From Fluctibacter halophilus (GTDB taxonomy: Bacteria; Pseudomonadota; Gammaproteobacteria; Enterobacterales; Alteromonadaceae), in the NCBI RefSeq assembly GCF_020687825.1, contig NZ_JAJEWP010000001.1, positions 1,768,998-1,832,997 of the forward strand: a stretch of DNA of 64,000 bases, in the 5' to 3' direction. Below, piece by piece: positions 27,463-36,549 of the stretch (positions are counted from its first letter, which is position 1; every line of letters starts with the position of its first letter). The notes under the pieces were generated by a model. That model had not been told where the DNA came from. It saw nothing but the letters and a program-made list of their open reading frames with translations, and did no database searches. Position numbers and translations under genes: made by a program.

Positions 27463-28494
27463 TCATTGCTCAAAACAGTAAAAAGCTAGCTCCAATTCTG
27501 GACAATTGGCAGAAAATGAACTCGTCCAGTTTACTCCTGTACTAGTTGGGTCACCTAATGAAACAACCGTATTGTTTGGGCCGCTTATAGGCATTGGTAG
27601 TTGTTCAGACCAATTTTTGCAACTATTACCAAGTGGGTGACCCTCTACATCCGTAGCACTCCAAACTCTGTTTTCAGCGCTGTTAGGTGTAGGTTTGCTT
27701 ACTATCATCCCGTGTTCGTTTTCGTTTATCGGGAAGCTTAAGCAATTACCATCAAAGCAATTTGTGATTTGTTCTAAATTTTCTGCAACTACTTTTCCAC
27801 TTGGTAGAGTATATTTATTGTTGTGACTCTTAAACCTAGACGCAGGCCCAACTTTGGAGTCACTCAACCAAGATTTAAACTCTCCGTTAAAACCAGCCCT
27901 ACTAGCTAAATTTTCACATAGAGTGTCAGCCACAGCAACACCTCCAAAATCTGATTTAACTTTCTGGCTTGATACAAAAACAATTTTACTTTTCCTTTCT
28001 GAAACACCTGAACTATCAGCATTTTCGCTGACTGCAGGCTCACTTATGAGTGGTTTTTCACTTTTTTCTTTAAAATAATATTGATAGAACTTGCTTGAGC
28101 CGAATTTTATGCCTGCTCCAAATATTGTTAGTAAGGTTGCCCCTAAAACAAACCAGTGTTTCACTTCTACATGCTTTACTAACCATACCCACGTTACTTT
28201 CTGAGGATATTCTAACTCTGAAGTCGTCGATATTGTTGATTGATTAGATAATTCTAGGGAAGTGATAGCTTTATTCAAAACACCAACAGCTTCATCCATA
28301 TTGTTTAAAGCGTCTTTATAGCTTTTTATTCGGTAACAAGTTACTGCACTCAGCGTCGCTTTTTTAAATTCTTTTTCATGGTTTGGCGACAAACTAAGTA
28401 ATGGTTCGACTTTATCTGCCCAATCAACAAAATTATCAAGGCCTTTGAAGTCTACCCCTCGTTCTAATTGTAGTTCCTTTAACTTTTCAATCAT
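27463..28494 (-). CDS. Integron cassette protein: helical domain, transmembrane helix, DUF1554 lectin-like domain
   Basis: A 343-residue protein. Residues 1 to about 85 form a helical soluble domain; about 112-132 is a single transmembrane helix (HWFVLGATLLTIFGAGIKFG). Residues about 168-343 match DUF1554, a C-type-lectin-like family first noted in Leptospira: KIVFVSSQKV, ADTLCENLASRAGFNG, WLSDS, PASRF, RVWSATDVEG, CKNW and a final LAFYCFEQ. The conserved cysteines suggest disulfides, placing this domain outside the cytoplasm. It is the main ORF of the cassette ending in the attC at 27349-27453. The function is unknown; ligand or sugar sensing is speculative. Confidence 0.72.
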   Translation of the reverse strand: MIEKLKELQLERGVDFKGLDNFVDWADKVEPLLSLSPNHEKEFKKATLSAVTCYRIKSYKDALNNMDEAVGVLNKAITSLELSNQSTISTTSELEYPQKVTWVWLVKHVEVKHWFVLGATLLTIFGAGIKFGSSKFYQYYFKEKSEKPLISEPAVSENADSSGVSERKSKIVFVSSQKVKSDFGGVAVADTLCENLASRAGFNGEFKSWLSDSKVGPASRFKSHNNKYTLPSGKVVAENLEQITNCFDGNCLSFPINENEHGMIVSKPTPNSAENRVWSATDVEGHPLGNSCKNWSEQLPMPISGPNNTVVSLGDPTSTGVNWTSSFSANCPELELAFYCFEQ

Positions 28495-28524
28495 CCCCAG
28501 ACCTTCAAAAGATATAACAGCTTA

Positions 28525-28740
28525 TTACTGAGACTTCATAGTAACACCCGTTTCCCATGAAAAAACATATTCTGTGTTTTCATGGGAAAGGTAAAATGTC
28601 TGCTTAACGTCCGAAGCGGTCTTCCAGTTGAAGCCAGTGTTGTCATTCGAAATTGCATAATATTTCTCTTTTGGTTTGGGTGAGTTCACCAAGCCAACCC
28701 CATAAAAAGAGGTACTGTGAAAAAGGTCTCTAACGCACAC
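28525..28740 (-). CDS. Small hypothetical ORF at the cassette start
   Basis: A 71-residue ORF with a GTG start directly inside the cassette boundary (core at 28742-28748). It has no recognised domain or signal peptide. Sequence such as KEKYYAISNDNTGFNWKTASDV reads like real protein. It ends 30 bases before the DUF1554 gene, leaving no room for an attC between them, so both would share one cassette. Confidence 0.4.
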   Translation of the reverse strand: MCVRDLFHSTSFYGVGLVNSPKPKEKYYAISNDNTGFNWKTASDVKQTFYLSHENTEYVFSWETGVTMKSQ

Positions 28741-28741
28741 A

Positions 28742-28748
28742 ACCTAAC
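28742..28748 (-). other. Putative integron core site (cassette boundary)
   Basis: The minus strand reads GTTAGGT, a perfect GTTRRRY core, at the 5' end of the AT-rich cassette segment. No palindromic attC partner lies on the TonB-receptor side, so this may be an attI or a secondary integration site. No integrase gene is in the window. Confidence 0.5.
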
Positions 28749-28910
28749 GTCCACAGACTGACTTCACCTTGACTGAACATACAAAATTTTAACAAAAAAG
28801 TGGTGCTGGATGATATTTGTGTCAAGAGGCTAAATTTTGGGTGTCAGTTGATGATTAAGCGTGACGAAACGTCCGATTACAGTGTTCAGGCCAAGTTGCG
28901 TTTTTACCGA

Positions 28911-28938
28911 AGTGGTGTACAAGGAGTGGTGTACAAAG
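28911..28938 (+). repeat. 14-base tandem repeat upstream of the TonB receptor
   Basis: AGTGGTGTACAAGG followed by AGTGGTGTACAAAG, about 95 bases before the receptor's start codon. It could be a duplicated operator half-site or a chance tandem duplication. The rest of the 290-base spacer shows nothing else. Confidence 0.5.
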
Positions 28939-29032
28939 AGGGGGCTTAAAAAAGTAGTCTGGCTTTATGCATAAAAAGCCAAGCACAATAACCCCATAAA
29001 ACCAAAAAAAACGGATGTAAGGGAAGAACCAC

Positions 29033-31915
29033 ATGCTCAACAATCCTAGCACTTCATTCAAGCGCAAAACTCTGGTACATGCTGTTGCAGCAGTACTGGC
29101 AACTGGCGCTATGTCGGTATCCGCGCAAGAGGCATCTCAAGACGATACTGTCGAAAAAATTCAGGTTTCCGGTACCCGGATCCTGCGTGAAGGCGCAATC
29201 GCACCTTCTCCTGTCACGGTAATCAGCGGTGAAGACCTGCTAAAATCGGGCGCTATTAATATAGGTGAGGCACTCAACGATCTGCCAGCCTTAGCTAATA
29301 CATTTTCACTGGCTAACGCTGGTAACTCTATTGGAACTGCTGGTCTGAACCTGTTGGACCTGCGTGGTATGGGCACAGCCCGTACTCTGGTACTGGTTGA
29401 CGGTAAGCGCCACGTATCAGCAAACCCAGGCACTGCGTCTGTAGACGTAAACACCATTCCTACTGCCTGGGTTGAGAAAGTCGAAATCGTAACCGGTGGT
29501 GCATCCGCAGTATATGGTGCCGACGCCGTAACCGGTGTGGTTAACTTTGTACTGAAAAAAGACATTACTGGTTTTGATGTCAGCGTATCCAAAGGTTACG
29601 CCGAAGAAGGCCCTTTTGATACGGACAAGTTCACCCTGTCTTACGGTACCGACTTTGATAACGGTCGTGGTAACTTCGGTATCGCTATCTCGCACTCTGC
29701 ACAAGATGGCATGAATGCCAAAGATCGCAAACAGACTGCGACCCCGACTGCTGAGGTCAGAAATCCTGCCAATGGTGACTCACGTGATGAAAATGGGGCA
29801 ACCATCCACGATGGAATTCCTGACCAAATCTGGATCTCGGACGCCGCATGGTATGATGACTCGATTATGGGTAACTTTTATACCTATGATTACGTTAACT
29901 ACACTGGCGCAACCTGGTATATCTTCAACCCAGACGGTTCTGTGCGCCAGCAACAGCTGGGCACTACTTATAACTGGGGTCGTTGCTCGGGTGCGTGTGA
30001 TCAGTTGGACCTGAACAAATACAATGAACTTCAGCCGACTTTCAAAACACTGAATATTGCGCTCAAAGGTAACTATGACATCAATGATGATATGAATGTC
30101 TATGGTGACGTGAAGTTTGTTCGCTCTGAAGCCGACTCTATCGGTCAACCATCGTTTTTCGAATACAGCAGCGGTATCACTATTAATAGAGATAACCCGT
30201 TCATTCATGAGAGCCTGGGCAACCTGATGGACAATGAAGGTTTGAGTTCCATCAACCTACATCGTTTCAATGAAGATATTGGTCGTCGTTTCGAAGAAAA
30301 CACCCGTGAAACTACCCGCGCTGTAGTGGGTTTACAGGGTAACCTCAATGACGATTGGGCGTTCGATTTATATGCCCTCTACGGTAAAACTGAGCGTGAA
30401 CAAATCAATTACGATAACGTGATTACAGACCGCTTCAGACAGTCTGCAGATGCTATTTATGCTCAAGACGGCTCTATTGTTTGTCGCGATGAAGAGGCCC
30501 GTAATGCAGGTTGTATCCCGACCTCCCTGTTTGGTTTTGGAAACGTTGACCCGAATGCGGCTGATTGGTTTACCACTGATTCTTTCTCAAATAGTAAGAT
30601 TCAACAAACAGTCGTGAACTTCTCGGTCACCAACAGCGGTATCTTTGAATTGCCAGCAGGATACGTAGGTTTCGCGGCTGGTATGGAATACCGTAAAGAA
30701 CAAAGTGACGACATGCCTGACCCGTTTGCGGCCACTGGTGCAACCTTCCTGACCGCTATCCAGGAAGAGCATGGGGAATTTGACGTAACTGAATTGTTCA
30801 TGGAAAGCTCTATCCCGCTGTTGAGCGATGTACCTCTGGTACGAGACTTGTCTTTGGACGTGGCATTCCGCTACGCAGATTACAGCACCATCGGTGGTGC
30901 CTTGAGCTGGAAAGTAGGGGCTGACTGGGCGGTTACCGATGAACTGCGTTTCCGTACGACCGTATCAGAAGCGATCCGCGCGCCAAATATCAGTGAATTG
31001 TTTGCTGCTAAAGGCCAGAACTTCGCGTTCGTAGACGATCCCTGTGACGTAGAGTTTAACCAGAGCGCTACGCGTCTGGCTAACTGTGGGGCTCAGGGTA
31101 TTCCTGCTGATGCGCAAATTAACCCGGTATCGACTATCGAGCTGTTAACCGGTGGTAATCCGAATCTGACCGAGGAAGAATCGACCAGTTATACTGTGGG
31201 AATGGTCTATCAGCCTGAATTTATTGAAGGCCTGAGCCTAACCATCGACTACTGGGATATTACTATCGACGACGCAATTACGCTGGTAGATGCACAGGAC
31301 ATTCTTGACAAATGTTACGACTCCGAAGCGGGTATCGATAACCAGTTCTGTGCGTTGATTACTCGTCGCGCGGATAATACCATCGAGTTAGTTGAAAGCA
31401 CTCAGCAAAACGTTGCTAAAAACGAAGCGCAAGGTGTTGATATTGAAGTAGGTTACGACTTTGACGCACTGGGCGGTAGAATCTCTACTAAGCTGATTGG
31501 TACTTACCTGAAGTCTCGCAAAGAGTTCCCGTTCCAGATCGACCCTACCCAGGTTATCGAGAACGCAGGAACGTTGGGTGAAGCAGAGCATCAGGCTAAC
31601 TTCCTGTTAGGCTACAAAGGGGACAACTGGTCAGCGAACTGGCGTACCCGTTATCTGGGTGATGTTAGCCGCTTCACGCCTCAGGATCTGGAAAGAAACC
31701 CTGACCCAAGCAACATTATGGGTTACGGCAGCTACTTCCAGACCGACGTGAGCATAGGTTACACCTTTGACAACAACCTGACCCTGGAGCTGGGTGTAGA
31801 TAACGTGTTTGACCGTGATCTGCCTGGGTTTGTGACAGGAACTGGCACAGGTTCTGCGAGCTACGACAACATCGGTCGTCTGTACTATGCAACCCTGACC
31901 TACTCAGTGGAATAA
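29033..31915 (+). CDS. TonB-dependent outer membrane receptor
   Basis: A 960-residue outer-membrane receptor for energy-dependent import. It has a signal peptide (about 1-31, cut after SVSA), a TonB-box-like stretch (DDTVEKIQVSGTR), a plug domain at about 50-175 (TRTLVLVDGKRHV, VEIVTGGASAVYGADAVTGVVNFVLKK) and a long 22-strand barrel ending in LYYATLTYSVE. The LRGMGTARTLVLVDG plug belongs to the large receptor type common in Alteromonadales and Caulobacterales, often linked to glycans or peptides. AGGGAAG precedes the ATG. It is convergent with the sulfotransferase and halogenase pair; the substrate is unknown. Confidence 0.93.
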   Translation: MLNNPSTSFKRKTLVHAVAAVLATGAMSVSAQEASQDDTVEKIQVSGTRILREGAIAPSPVTVISGEDLLKSGAINIGEALNDLPALANTFSLANAGNSIGTAGLNLLDLRGMGTARTLVLVDGKRHVSANPGTASVDVNTIPTAWVEKVEIVTGGASAVYGADAVTGVVNFVLKKDITGFDVSVSKGYAEEGPFDTDKFTLSYGTDFDNGRGNFGIAISHSAQDGMNAKDRKQTATPTAEVRNPANGDSRDENGATIHDGIPDQIWISDAAWYDDSIMGNFYTYDYVNYTGATWYIFNPDGSVRQQQLGTTYNWGRCSGACDQLDLNKYNELQPTFKTLNIALKGNYDINDDMNVYGDVKFVRSEADSIGQPSFFEYSSGITINRDNPFIHESLGNLMDNEGLSSINLHRFNEDIGRRFEENTRETTRAVVGLQGNLNDDWAFDLYALYGKTEREQINYDNVITDRFRQSADAIYAQDGSIVCRDEEARNAGCIPTSLFGFGNVDPNAADWFTTDSFSNSKIQQTVVNFSVTNSGIFELPAGYVGFAAGMEYRKEQSDDMPDPFAATGATFLTAIQEEHGEFDVTELFMESSIPLLSDVPLVRDLSLDVAFRYADYSTIGGALSWKVGADWAVTDELRFRTTVSEAIRAPNISELFAAKGQNFAFVDDPCDVEFNQSATRLANCGAQGIPADAQINPVSTIELLTGGNPNLTEEESTSYTVGMVYQPEFIEGLSLTIDYWDITIDDAITLVDAQDILDKCYDSEAGIDNQFCALITRRADNTIELVESTQQNVAKNEAQGVDIEVGYDFDALGGRISTKLIGTYLKSRKEFPFQIDPTQVIENAGTLGEAEHQANFLLGYKGDNWSANWRTRYLGDVSRFTPQDLERNPDPSNIMGYGSYFQTDVSIGYTFDNNLTLELGVDNVFDRDLPGFVTGTGTGSASYDNIGRLYYATLTYSVE

Positions 31916-31940
31916 GCCCTGATCTCATTCTGGGAACTAA

Positions 31941-31967
31941 AAAACGCCGGCTAGCCGGCGTTTTTTT
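31941..31967. terminator. Bidirectional terminator after the TonB receptor
   Basis: AAAACGCCGG and CCGGCGTTTTT close over CTAG, with A and T tracts on the two sides. It serves the receptor and possibly the convergent sulfotransferase gene. Confidence 0.92.
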
Positions 31968-32014
31968 ATATATATGACACGCTTTAATGTCAGCAGATTA
32001 ATTTCAAGTATTGC

Positions 32015-33994
32015 TCAGTAAATATTAGCGAATCGCTGTAACGTACCCTCTCCTAACGCCTGTCTGAGGGGGGCTAACTGAGTCTCATAATGCTTCCAGC
32101 GCTCAAGAGCCTTGGTATTGAGTGGGCTGCGTACTTGCTCACTGCTGGCGGTTCTTACTGCCCGAGTATTCTGATGAAAATTCAGGCAAGCCTCTTCAAA
32201 CGGCAGGCGGCAAAAATCCAAAAGTGCACGGATCTGGTTTTTTGGATCCGTCAACAAACGCTCGTGTTGCAAACAATAAACGAAACCCGGAATGCTCTCC
32301 TGCCAGTGATCCATCATTGACAGGTACTGGTTGTAGTAAAAACCTATATGCTCCTGGCTGTAGCTGAAATTGTGACCGTGACCAAAGTACTGGCGATAAA
32401 CTCCCAGACCACAATCCATTGGATGTCGCCTTGCATCGATGACCAAGGCATGAGGCAGAATCAGACGGATCAGACCGACATGCTGAAAATTCGGCGGTAA
32501 CTTGTCTATGAAATAAGGTTTGTCGGTGCGATACACCTGCGTTTCCCGCAGATACCAATCGCCGAATTGGGCAAGCTCTTCGGACGTGAACTTGTCCATA
32601 TTGCCACTCTTATCGCCGTTCTTTTCACAGCTAGCCTGGTACACCATGCGGGCTAGTGCAGGCAGAGTCTTCAGTTCCATTGTGCCTTCGACCTGAGAAT
32701 GACTGGCTAGTATCTGTTCCAATAGGGTCGAGCCGGCTCTTGGCATGCCGACGATAAATATGGGTGTAACATCGACTTCTGGTAGCCTGAGCTTATCGTT
32801 GAATAGGCCCTTATGAAACGCCTGTTTGATAGCAGAAGCTTTGTGTTGATAGTTACTGGGTGAAAAATACGCAGCCGGTTTATTCAGGTTCGCCTGGCTG
32901 AAATACTGATAGGCCTGCGAATAGTCCTTTTGCTTCTCAAAATGCATACCCAGAGCAAATCCAGCCTGACAGGCTTGCTCGAGGGGAATGTCTGGGTTCT
33001 CCTGCATCTGACGCATATCTGCGATATGTTCCTCGCTAAATTGCCAGCTTTTGAAACTGGAGAGCGCCCAATAGGCCGAGCCTTTGGTCTGCTCACAAGT
33101 AAGGCACTGCTGATACGCCTCCATCGCCAACTCCCTCTGGCCAAGGTTTCTCAGTACATGGGCGCGCTGCAACTGGATTGGTAAGGGATCTTCACTGAGA
33201 GTAAGGGCAGACTCATAAGCTTTTACACTGTCGGCAAACCTACCGGCTTCCAACAAGTTACTGGCATGTAGCATCCAGGCATCCATGTCTTCAGGCTGCA
33301 GACGAGTTAGCTGCTCGGACTCATCCACCGCATTGGCTGCATATCTGAGCTGGCCACTAATCTGGGACATCATCGCCCACAAATCAGGGTGATTGGGCGC
33401 AAATTTCAAGGCCTGCTGCAATGCACCACCTGCTTGTTCCAGACGCCCGTCTGACAGCAACTGTCTGGCGATAAACAGTAAGGCATCAGGATGACCGGGG
33501 GCGCGTTGCAGTATTTGCTGGCACAGGTTCATGGCCTGATTGATTTGCCCACTTTCGCGCAACGCTTCTGCTTGCGTGATGATTTGCCTGTTTGGGTCGG
33601 TTTGCTCGCCATGTATACGGCTTTGTTGTGCTTCAGACGTTTTACCCAGTTTGACCTGGGTGAGGCTCAGAAAATGCCAGGCTCGATACATTTTCGGATC
33701 GCGTTTAAGGGCTTGCTGGAAGCACTGCTCTGCTTCGATTAGTCGATTCGTCTCAAAATAGATGCCACCGATAGATGCAACCAGATTGGCATTTTGAGGA
33801 TCTAATTCGAGAGCCTTACTAAATGTTTGTAATGCTTTGTCTTTTTGCCCTTGCTGCATGTAACAATGACCGACCAGTTCCAGTACCCGTGGATTGGTTG
33901 GGTTGCTCTCGACTAAAGGTAACAGTATGTCGAGAGCGGGTTGAGGCTGACCCTGATTGAGCCAGTTCATGGATTGTTGTAATTGCTTATCCAT
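32015..33994 (-). CDS. TPR-repeat sulfotransferase
   Basis: A 659-residue protein. Residues 1 to about 340 are tetratricopeptide repeats (such as AHYxxGxxxxAL-type units, clear in DKALQTFSKALELDPQNANL). Residues about 405-640 are a PAPS-dependent sulfotransferase: the 5'-phosphosulfate loop is FIVGMPRAGSTLLEQIL, and the 3'-phosphate region is around VIDARRHPMDCGLGVYRQ. No signal peptide is seen. It would move sulfate from PAPS to a hydroxyl or tyrosine-like acceptor, possibly a protein held by the repeats. Its ATG overlaps the halogenase stop (TAATG), so the two are co-translated. Confidence 0.88.
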   Translation of the reverse strand: MDKQLQQSMNWLNQGQPQPALDILLPLVESNPTNPRVLELVGHCYMQQGQKDKALQTFSKALELDPQNANLVASIGGIYFETNRLIEAEQCFQQALKRDPKMYRAWHFLSLTQVKLGKTSEAQQSRIHGEQTDPNRQIITQAEALRESGQINQAMNLCQQILQRAPGHPDALLFIARQLLSDGRLEQAGGALQQALKFAPNHPDLWAMMSQISGQLRYAANAVDESEQLTRLQPEDMDAWMLHASNLLEAGRFADSVKAYESALTLSEDPLPIQLQRAHVLRNLGQRELAMEAYQQCLTCEQTKGSAYWALSSFKSWQFSEEHIADMRQMQENPDIPLEQACQAGFALGMHFEKQKDYSQAYQYFSQANLNKPAAYFSPSNYQHKASAIKQAFHKGLFNDKLRLPEVDVTPIFIVGMPRAGSTLLEQILASHSQVEGTMELKTLPALARMVYQASCEKNGDKSGNMDKFTSEELAQFGDWYLRETQVYRTDKPYFIDKLPPNFQHVGLIRLILPHALVIDARRHPMDCGLGVYRQYFGHGHNFSYSQEHIGFYYNQYLSMMDHWQESIPGFVYCLQHERLLTDPKNQIRALLDFCRLPFEEACLNFHQNTRAVRTASSEQVRSPLNTKALERWKHYETQLAPLRQALGEGTLQRFANIY

Positions 33995-35514
33995 TAATAA
34001 TCCTTCAATGGGCTAGGCCATGGCATGTCAGCGTGAAAACGACTCAGATGCTCTCGGTGGAAGATGAAACTCCGCGCTTTGTTGTCACACCATTGACGCT
34101 CGGGAGGATGACTATCTAGTTCAAAGGTGTTTTCAAATCCCCCTTTCCCGGCAAGCAGACAGTACCAAGACGTCTTTAAGTAGGCGAGCTTGTCTTGATG
34201 TTTGTGTAAGGCTAAATCGAAGTTACCGGTCGCCCGCCAGGCAGCGATAATGTCAGATAACGCTTCTGATTGTTGAGGGTTGTCGCGACAATCCCGCCAG
34301 TAGTCGCTATCTGAGCGTGAATTCATCAGGTAGTGGGCTTGCAAGTAATCCCGGGTGCCATCAATGATTTTATTGATTTCCTGATTAAATTCATTGCGCT
34401 TCACGTCACTAAATCCCCCTTGTTCATAGCACCCTATAAAATGCTCAATGGTCCGCTGTACCACAAACAGCATCGGCGCTTCCAGAGGTTCCAGGAAACC
34501 CTGCGAAAGACCGATAGCAACACAGTTTTTCTTCCAATGCTGGCTAATACGTCCGGGCTCCCACTTCAAATGCAGTGCTTTAGCGTCAGTTGCACCGGGT
34601 CCAAGCAGCTCCCGCAATTCTTGTTCTGCTTGCTCAGCAGAGCAGTACTTCGAGCTGTAGACATAGCCGTTACCGTAGCGGTTAGACAATGGAATATGCC
34701 AAACCCAACCATGTGTCAGCGCCTTGGACACTGTATGAGGTTGTATGGGATCCCGCTCATCCAGTGGAGTTTGTATGGCCACCGCACTGTCGTTAAACAG
34801 GTAAGGTCGATAGGACTGCTGCTTTTCTCCGAGGGTCTGCTGGACAAGCAACCCTTTAAAACCGGAGCAATCCACAAAAAAATCACCACGCACTGGGCCC
34901 GACGATTCAGTATTGAGAATAGCGATTTGACCTCGTTGATTGCATTGAATATCGGTTACCTTGTCTTCAATCAACTGTACGCCAAGTTTCAAAGCATGCT
35001 GTCTAAGAAACTGGCCTAACAATTCGGCATCAAAATGATAGGCGTATACCAGATCGGACGCGGGAATTTCATTACTTATTGGCGCTCTTGACTGACGAGT
35101 CAATGCACTGGCCAGGAAATAATCATTGGGGTGAGCATGATTGCTCCCGCCATGGCGTTTCTCGTTACATTGTCTGAAAAATGCCTGTGCCTGAGGACCA
35201 TCCAGATCAGAATAAAACGGGTGGAAGTAACTGTCATAACCCGGCTTTTCAGACCAACCTGGAAAGCTAATCCCGCACTTGTAAGTTGCATTGCAAGCTG
35301 GCATCCACTCGCTTTCGGGAATCGCAAGACGCTCGAAAAACTCTTTTAGGTAAGGGGTACTTCCTTCGCCGACGCCGACCGTGCCAATTTTGTGAGATTC
35401 AATCAAGCTGATGCGCATGCCCAGCTTGCCCCACTGATGCGCCAGAAGGTTTGCAGTCATCCAGCCGGCCGTGCCGCCACCGACGATAACCAGGTGTGTT
35501 GGTTGATTGTTCAT
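33994..35514 (-). CDS. Flavin-dependent tryptophan halogenase family protein
   Basis: A 506-residue FAD enzyme of the PrnA/RebH family (PF04820). Visible are the FADH2-binding motif VGGGTAGWMTANLLA (about 10-24), the halogenase signature WxWxIP as GWVWHIPL, and a candidate catalytic Lys in TYKCGISFPGW near residue 83, where PrnA has Lys79. All key positions look intact. Homologues beside TonB-dependent receptors, such as BrvH, act on indole, but native substrates are mostly unknown. It needs a flavin reductase, which is not in this window. It is the first gene of a two-gene operon with the TPR-sulfotransferase. Confidence 0.88.
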   Translation of the reverse strand: MNNQPTHLVIVGGGTAGWMTANLLAHQWGKLGMRISLIESHKIGTVGVGEGSTPYLKEFFERLAIPESEWMPACNATYKCGISFPGWSEKPGYDSYFHPFYSDLDGPQAQAFFRQCNEKRHGGSNHAHPNDYFLASALTRQSRAPISNEIPASDLVYAYHFDAELLGQFLRQHALKLGVQLIEDKVTDIQCNQRGQIAILNTESSGPVRGDFFVDCSGFKGLLVQQTLGEKQQSYRPYLFNDSAVAIQTPLDERDPIQPHTVSKALTHGWVWHIPLSNRYGNGYVYSSKYCSAEQAEQELRELLGPGATDAKALHLKWEPGRISQHWKKNCVAIGLSQGFLEPLEAPMLFVVQRTIEHFIGCYEQGGFSDVKRNEFNQEINKIIDGTRDYLQAHYLMNSRSDSDYWRDCRDNPQQSEALSDIIAAWRATGNFDLALHKHQDKLAYLKTSWYCLLAGKGGFENTFELDSHPPERQWCDNKARSFIFHREHLSRFHADMPWPSPLKDY

Positions 35515-35952
35515 ACTTCTCCGGCCAACTTCTTCTCAAGCCCTGTAAACGTCGGCAATCCTAGGGGTGTCGGACAGCCATACCCTACGTTACTGGGCGC
35601 CTTTGTCAGGCGTTTTTTGCAATGTCGTTAGTATACCGGAACTGCTCACCAAGCTGTATGACTTTCCCTGCTGAGAACAGAAGAGTATAAGGAGAATTAA
35701 AGCTATTTCCCCCCCCGTAACAGCTGTACGTTTGATTAGGTTGGTTTGTTTAAATGCTCGGTTGAGGACGCTTTGCATGGCCTGTGAGTCTTCAAATTCA
35801 TGGGTAGACAGGCCATTGATACAGAAAATTGTTGTCTGGCATGTCAACACTCCTACCATGAAGTAACCTATTGCTTAGTATTGTATGTTGACTTGTTGTC
35901 TAAGCACCAACGTTGAAGTCGCGTTGGATTTTGAAATCGTGTGCGTACTGTT

Positions 35953-36007
35953 CGTCAGGCGGTTTCCCTCATTTAAATGGGGAAACCACCACACCTGTTT
36001 GACGCCT
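35953..36007. repeat. Dispersed 55-base palindromic repeat, copy 2
   Basis: Contains the near-perfect 27-base palindrome at 35961-35987 (GGTTTCCC, T, CATTTAAATG, GGGAAACC). It aligns end to end with 26505-26559. It lies in the gene-free region 35515-36549. The rest of that region holds the 110-base inverted-repeat element and a weak ORF that I do not accept. Confidence 0.7.
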
Positions 36008-36110
36008 TGAGGACATTTACCCCTGCTCTATTCTGGAATCACGATTCTGCGGCGGTGCGAGTGATCACTTAGAGCGAGTAGTGGACCTTGGAAGCGTTGA
36101 TAGAAGCTAC

Positions 36111-36220
36111 CGTCATTGCGGCGAAGGCCGCAATCTCCATTGGGTCGATGACTAACCAAAACCGTGTTGATTCGTGTGAGTCAGGTAATGTGGGAGGTCC
36201 CGGCCTTCGCCGGGATGACG
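36111..36220. repeat. 110-base MITE-like element with 28-base inverted ends
   Basis: The left end 36111-36138 (CGTCATTGCGGCGAAGGCCG...) and the right end 36193-36220 are inverted copies differing at about five positions. Each end is itself a hairpin around GGCGAAGGCC. A partial further copy of the motif is at 36268-36292 (CTGGTCTTCGCGAGAATGAC). Similar CGTCATTCCGGCGAAGGCC-type repeats are widespread between genes in proteobacteria. Confidence 0.65.
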
Positions 36221-36549
36221 ATTCTTCGTAGCGAAATTATTTGGGTCACCGTCCACTACTGGCACAAAACAAACCTGGTCTTCGCGAGAATGACAAACTG
36301 GATATAACACAATGCCGAGCGTCATAGTGGCTCCACTCAAATTCTGACAGTGTCTGATAAAGTGCACGTCATCAGGACACTTCCAGCGCTCCATAAAAAA
36401 TCTTTAGCAGCAAAACAGCTCAGTTGGCCCTGTGGCCGGGAAGCCGGTCACAATTAAAAGTGCTCGCAGCAGCGGCAAAGCTGGGATGGAATGACACCCT
36501 GTAATGAAACCTGAAAAATAGTGCCCTGACAGCGTGTTAAGTCGTTATT

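Noticed and set aside
28749-28860. A second attC on the TonB-receptor side of the cassette boundary.
   Set aside because: There is a GTTAGGT core but no palindromic partner arm in the following 110 bases.
35590-35859. An 89-codon minus-strand ORF behind the halogenase operon.
   Set aside because: No ribosome site, no domain, and part of it overlaps a terminator-like hairpin; the composition is not convincing.
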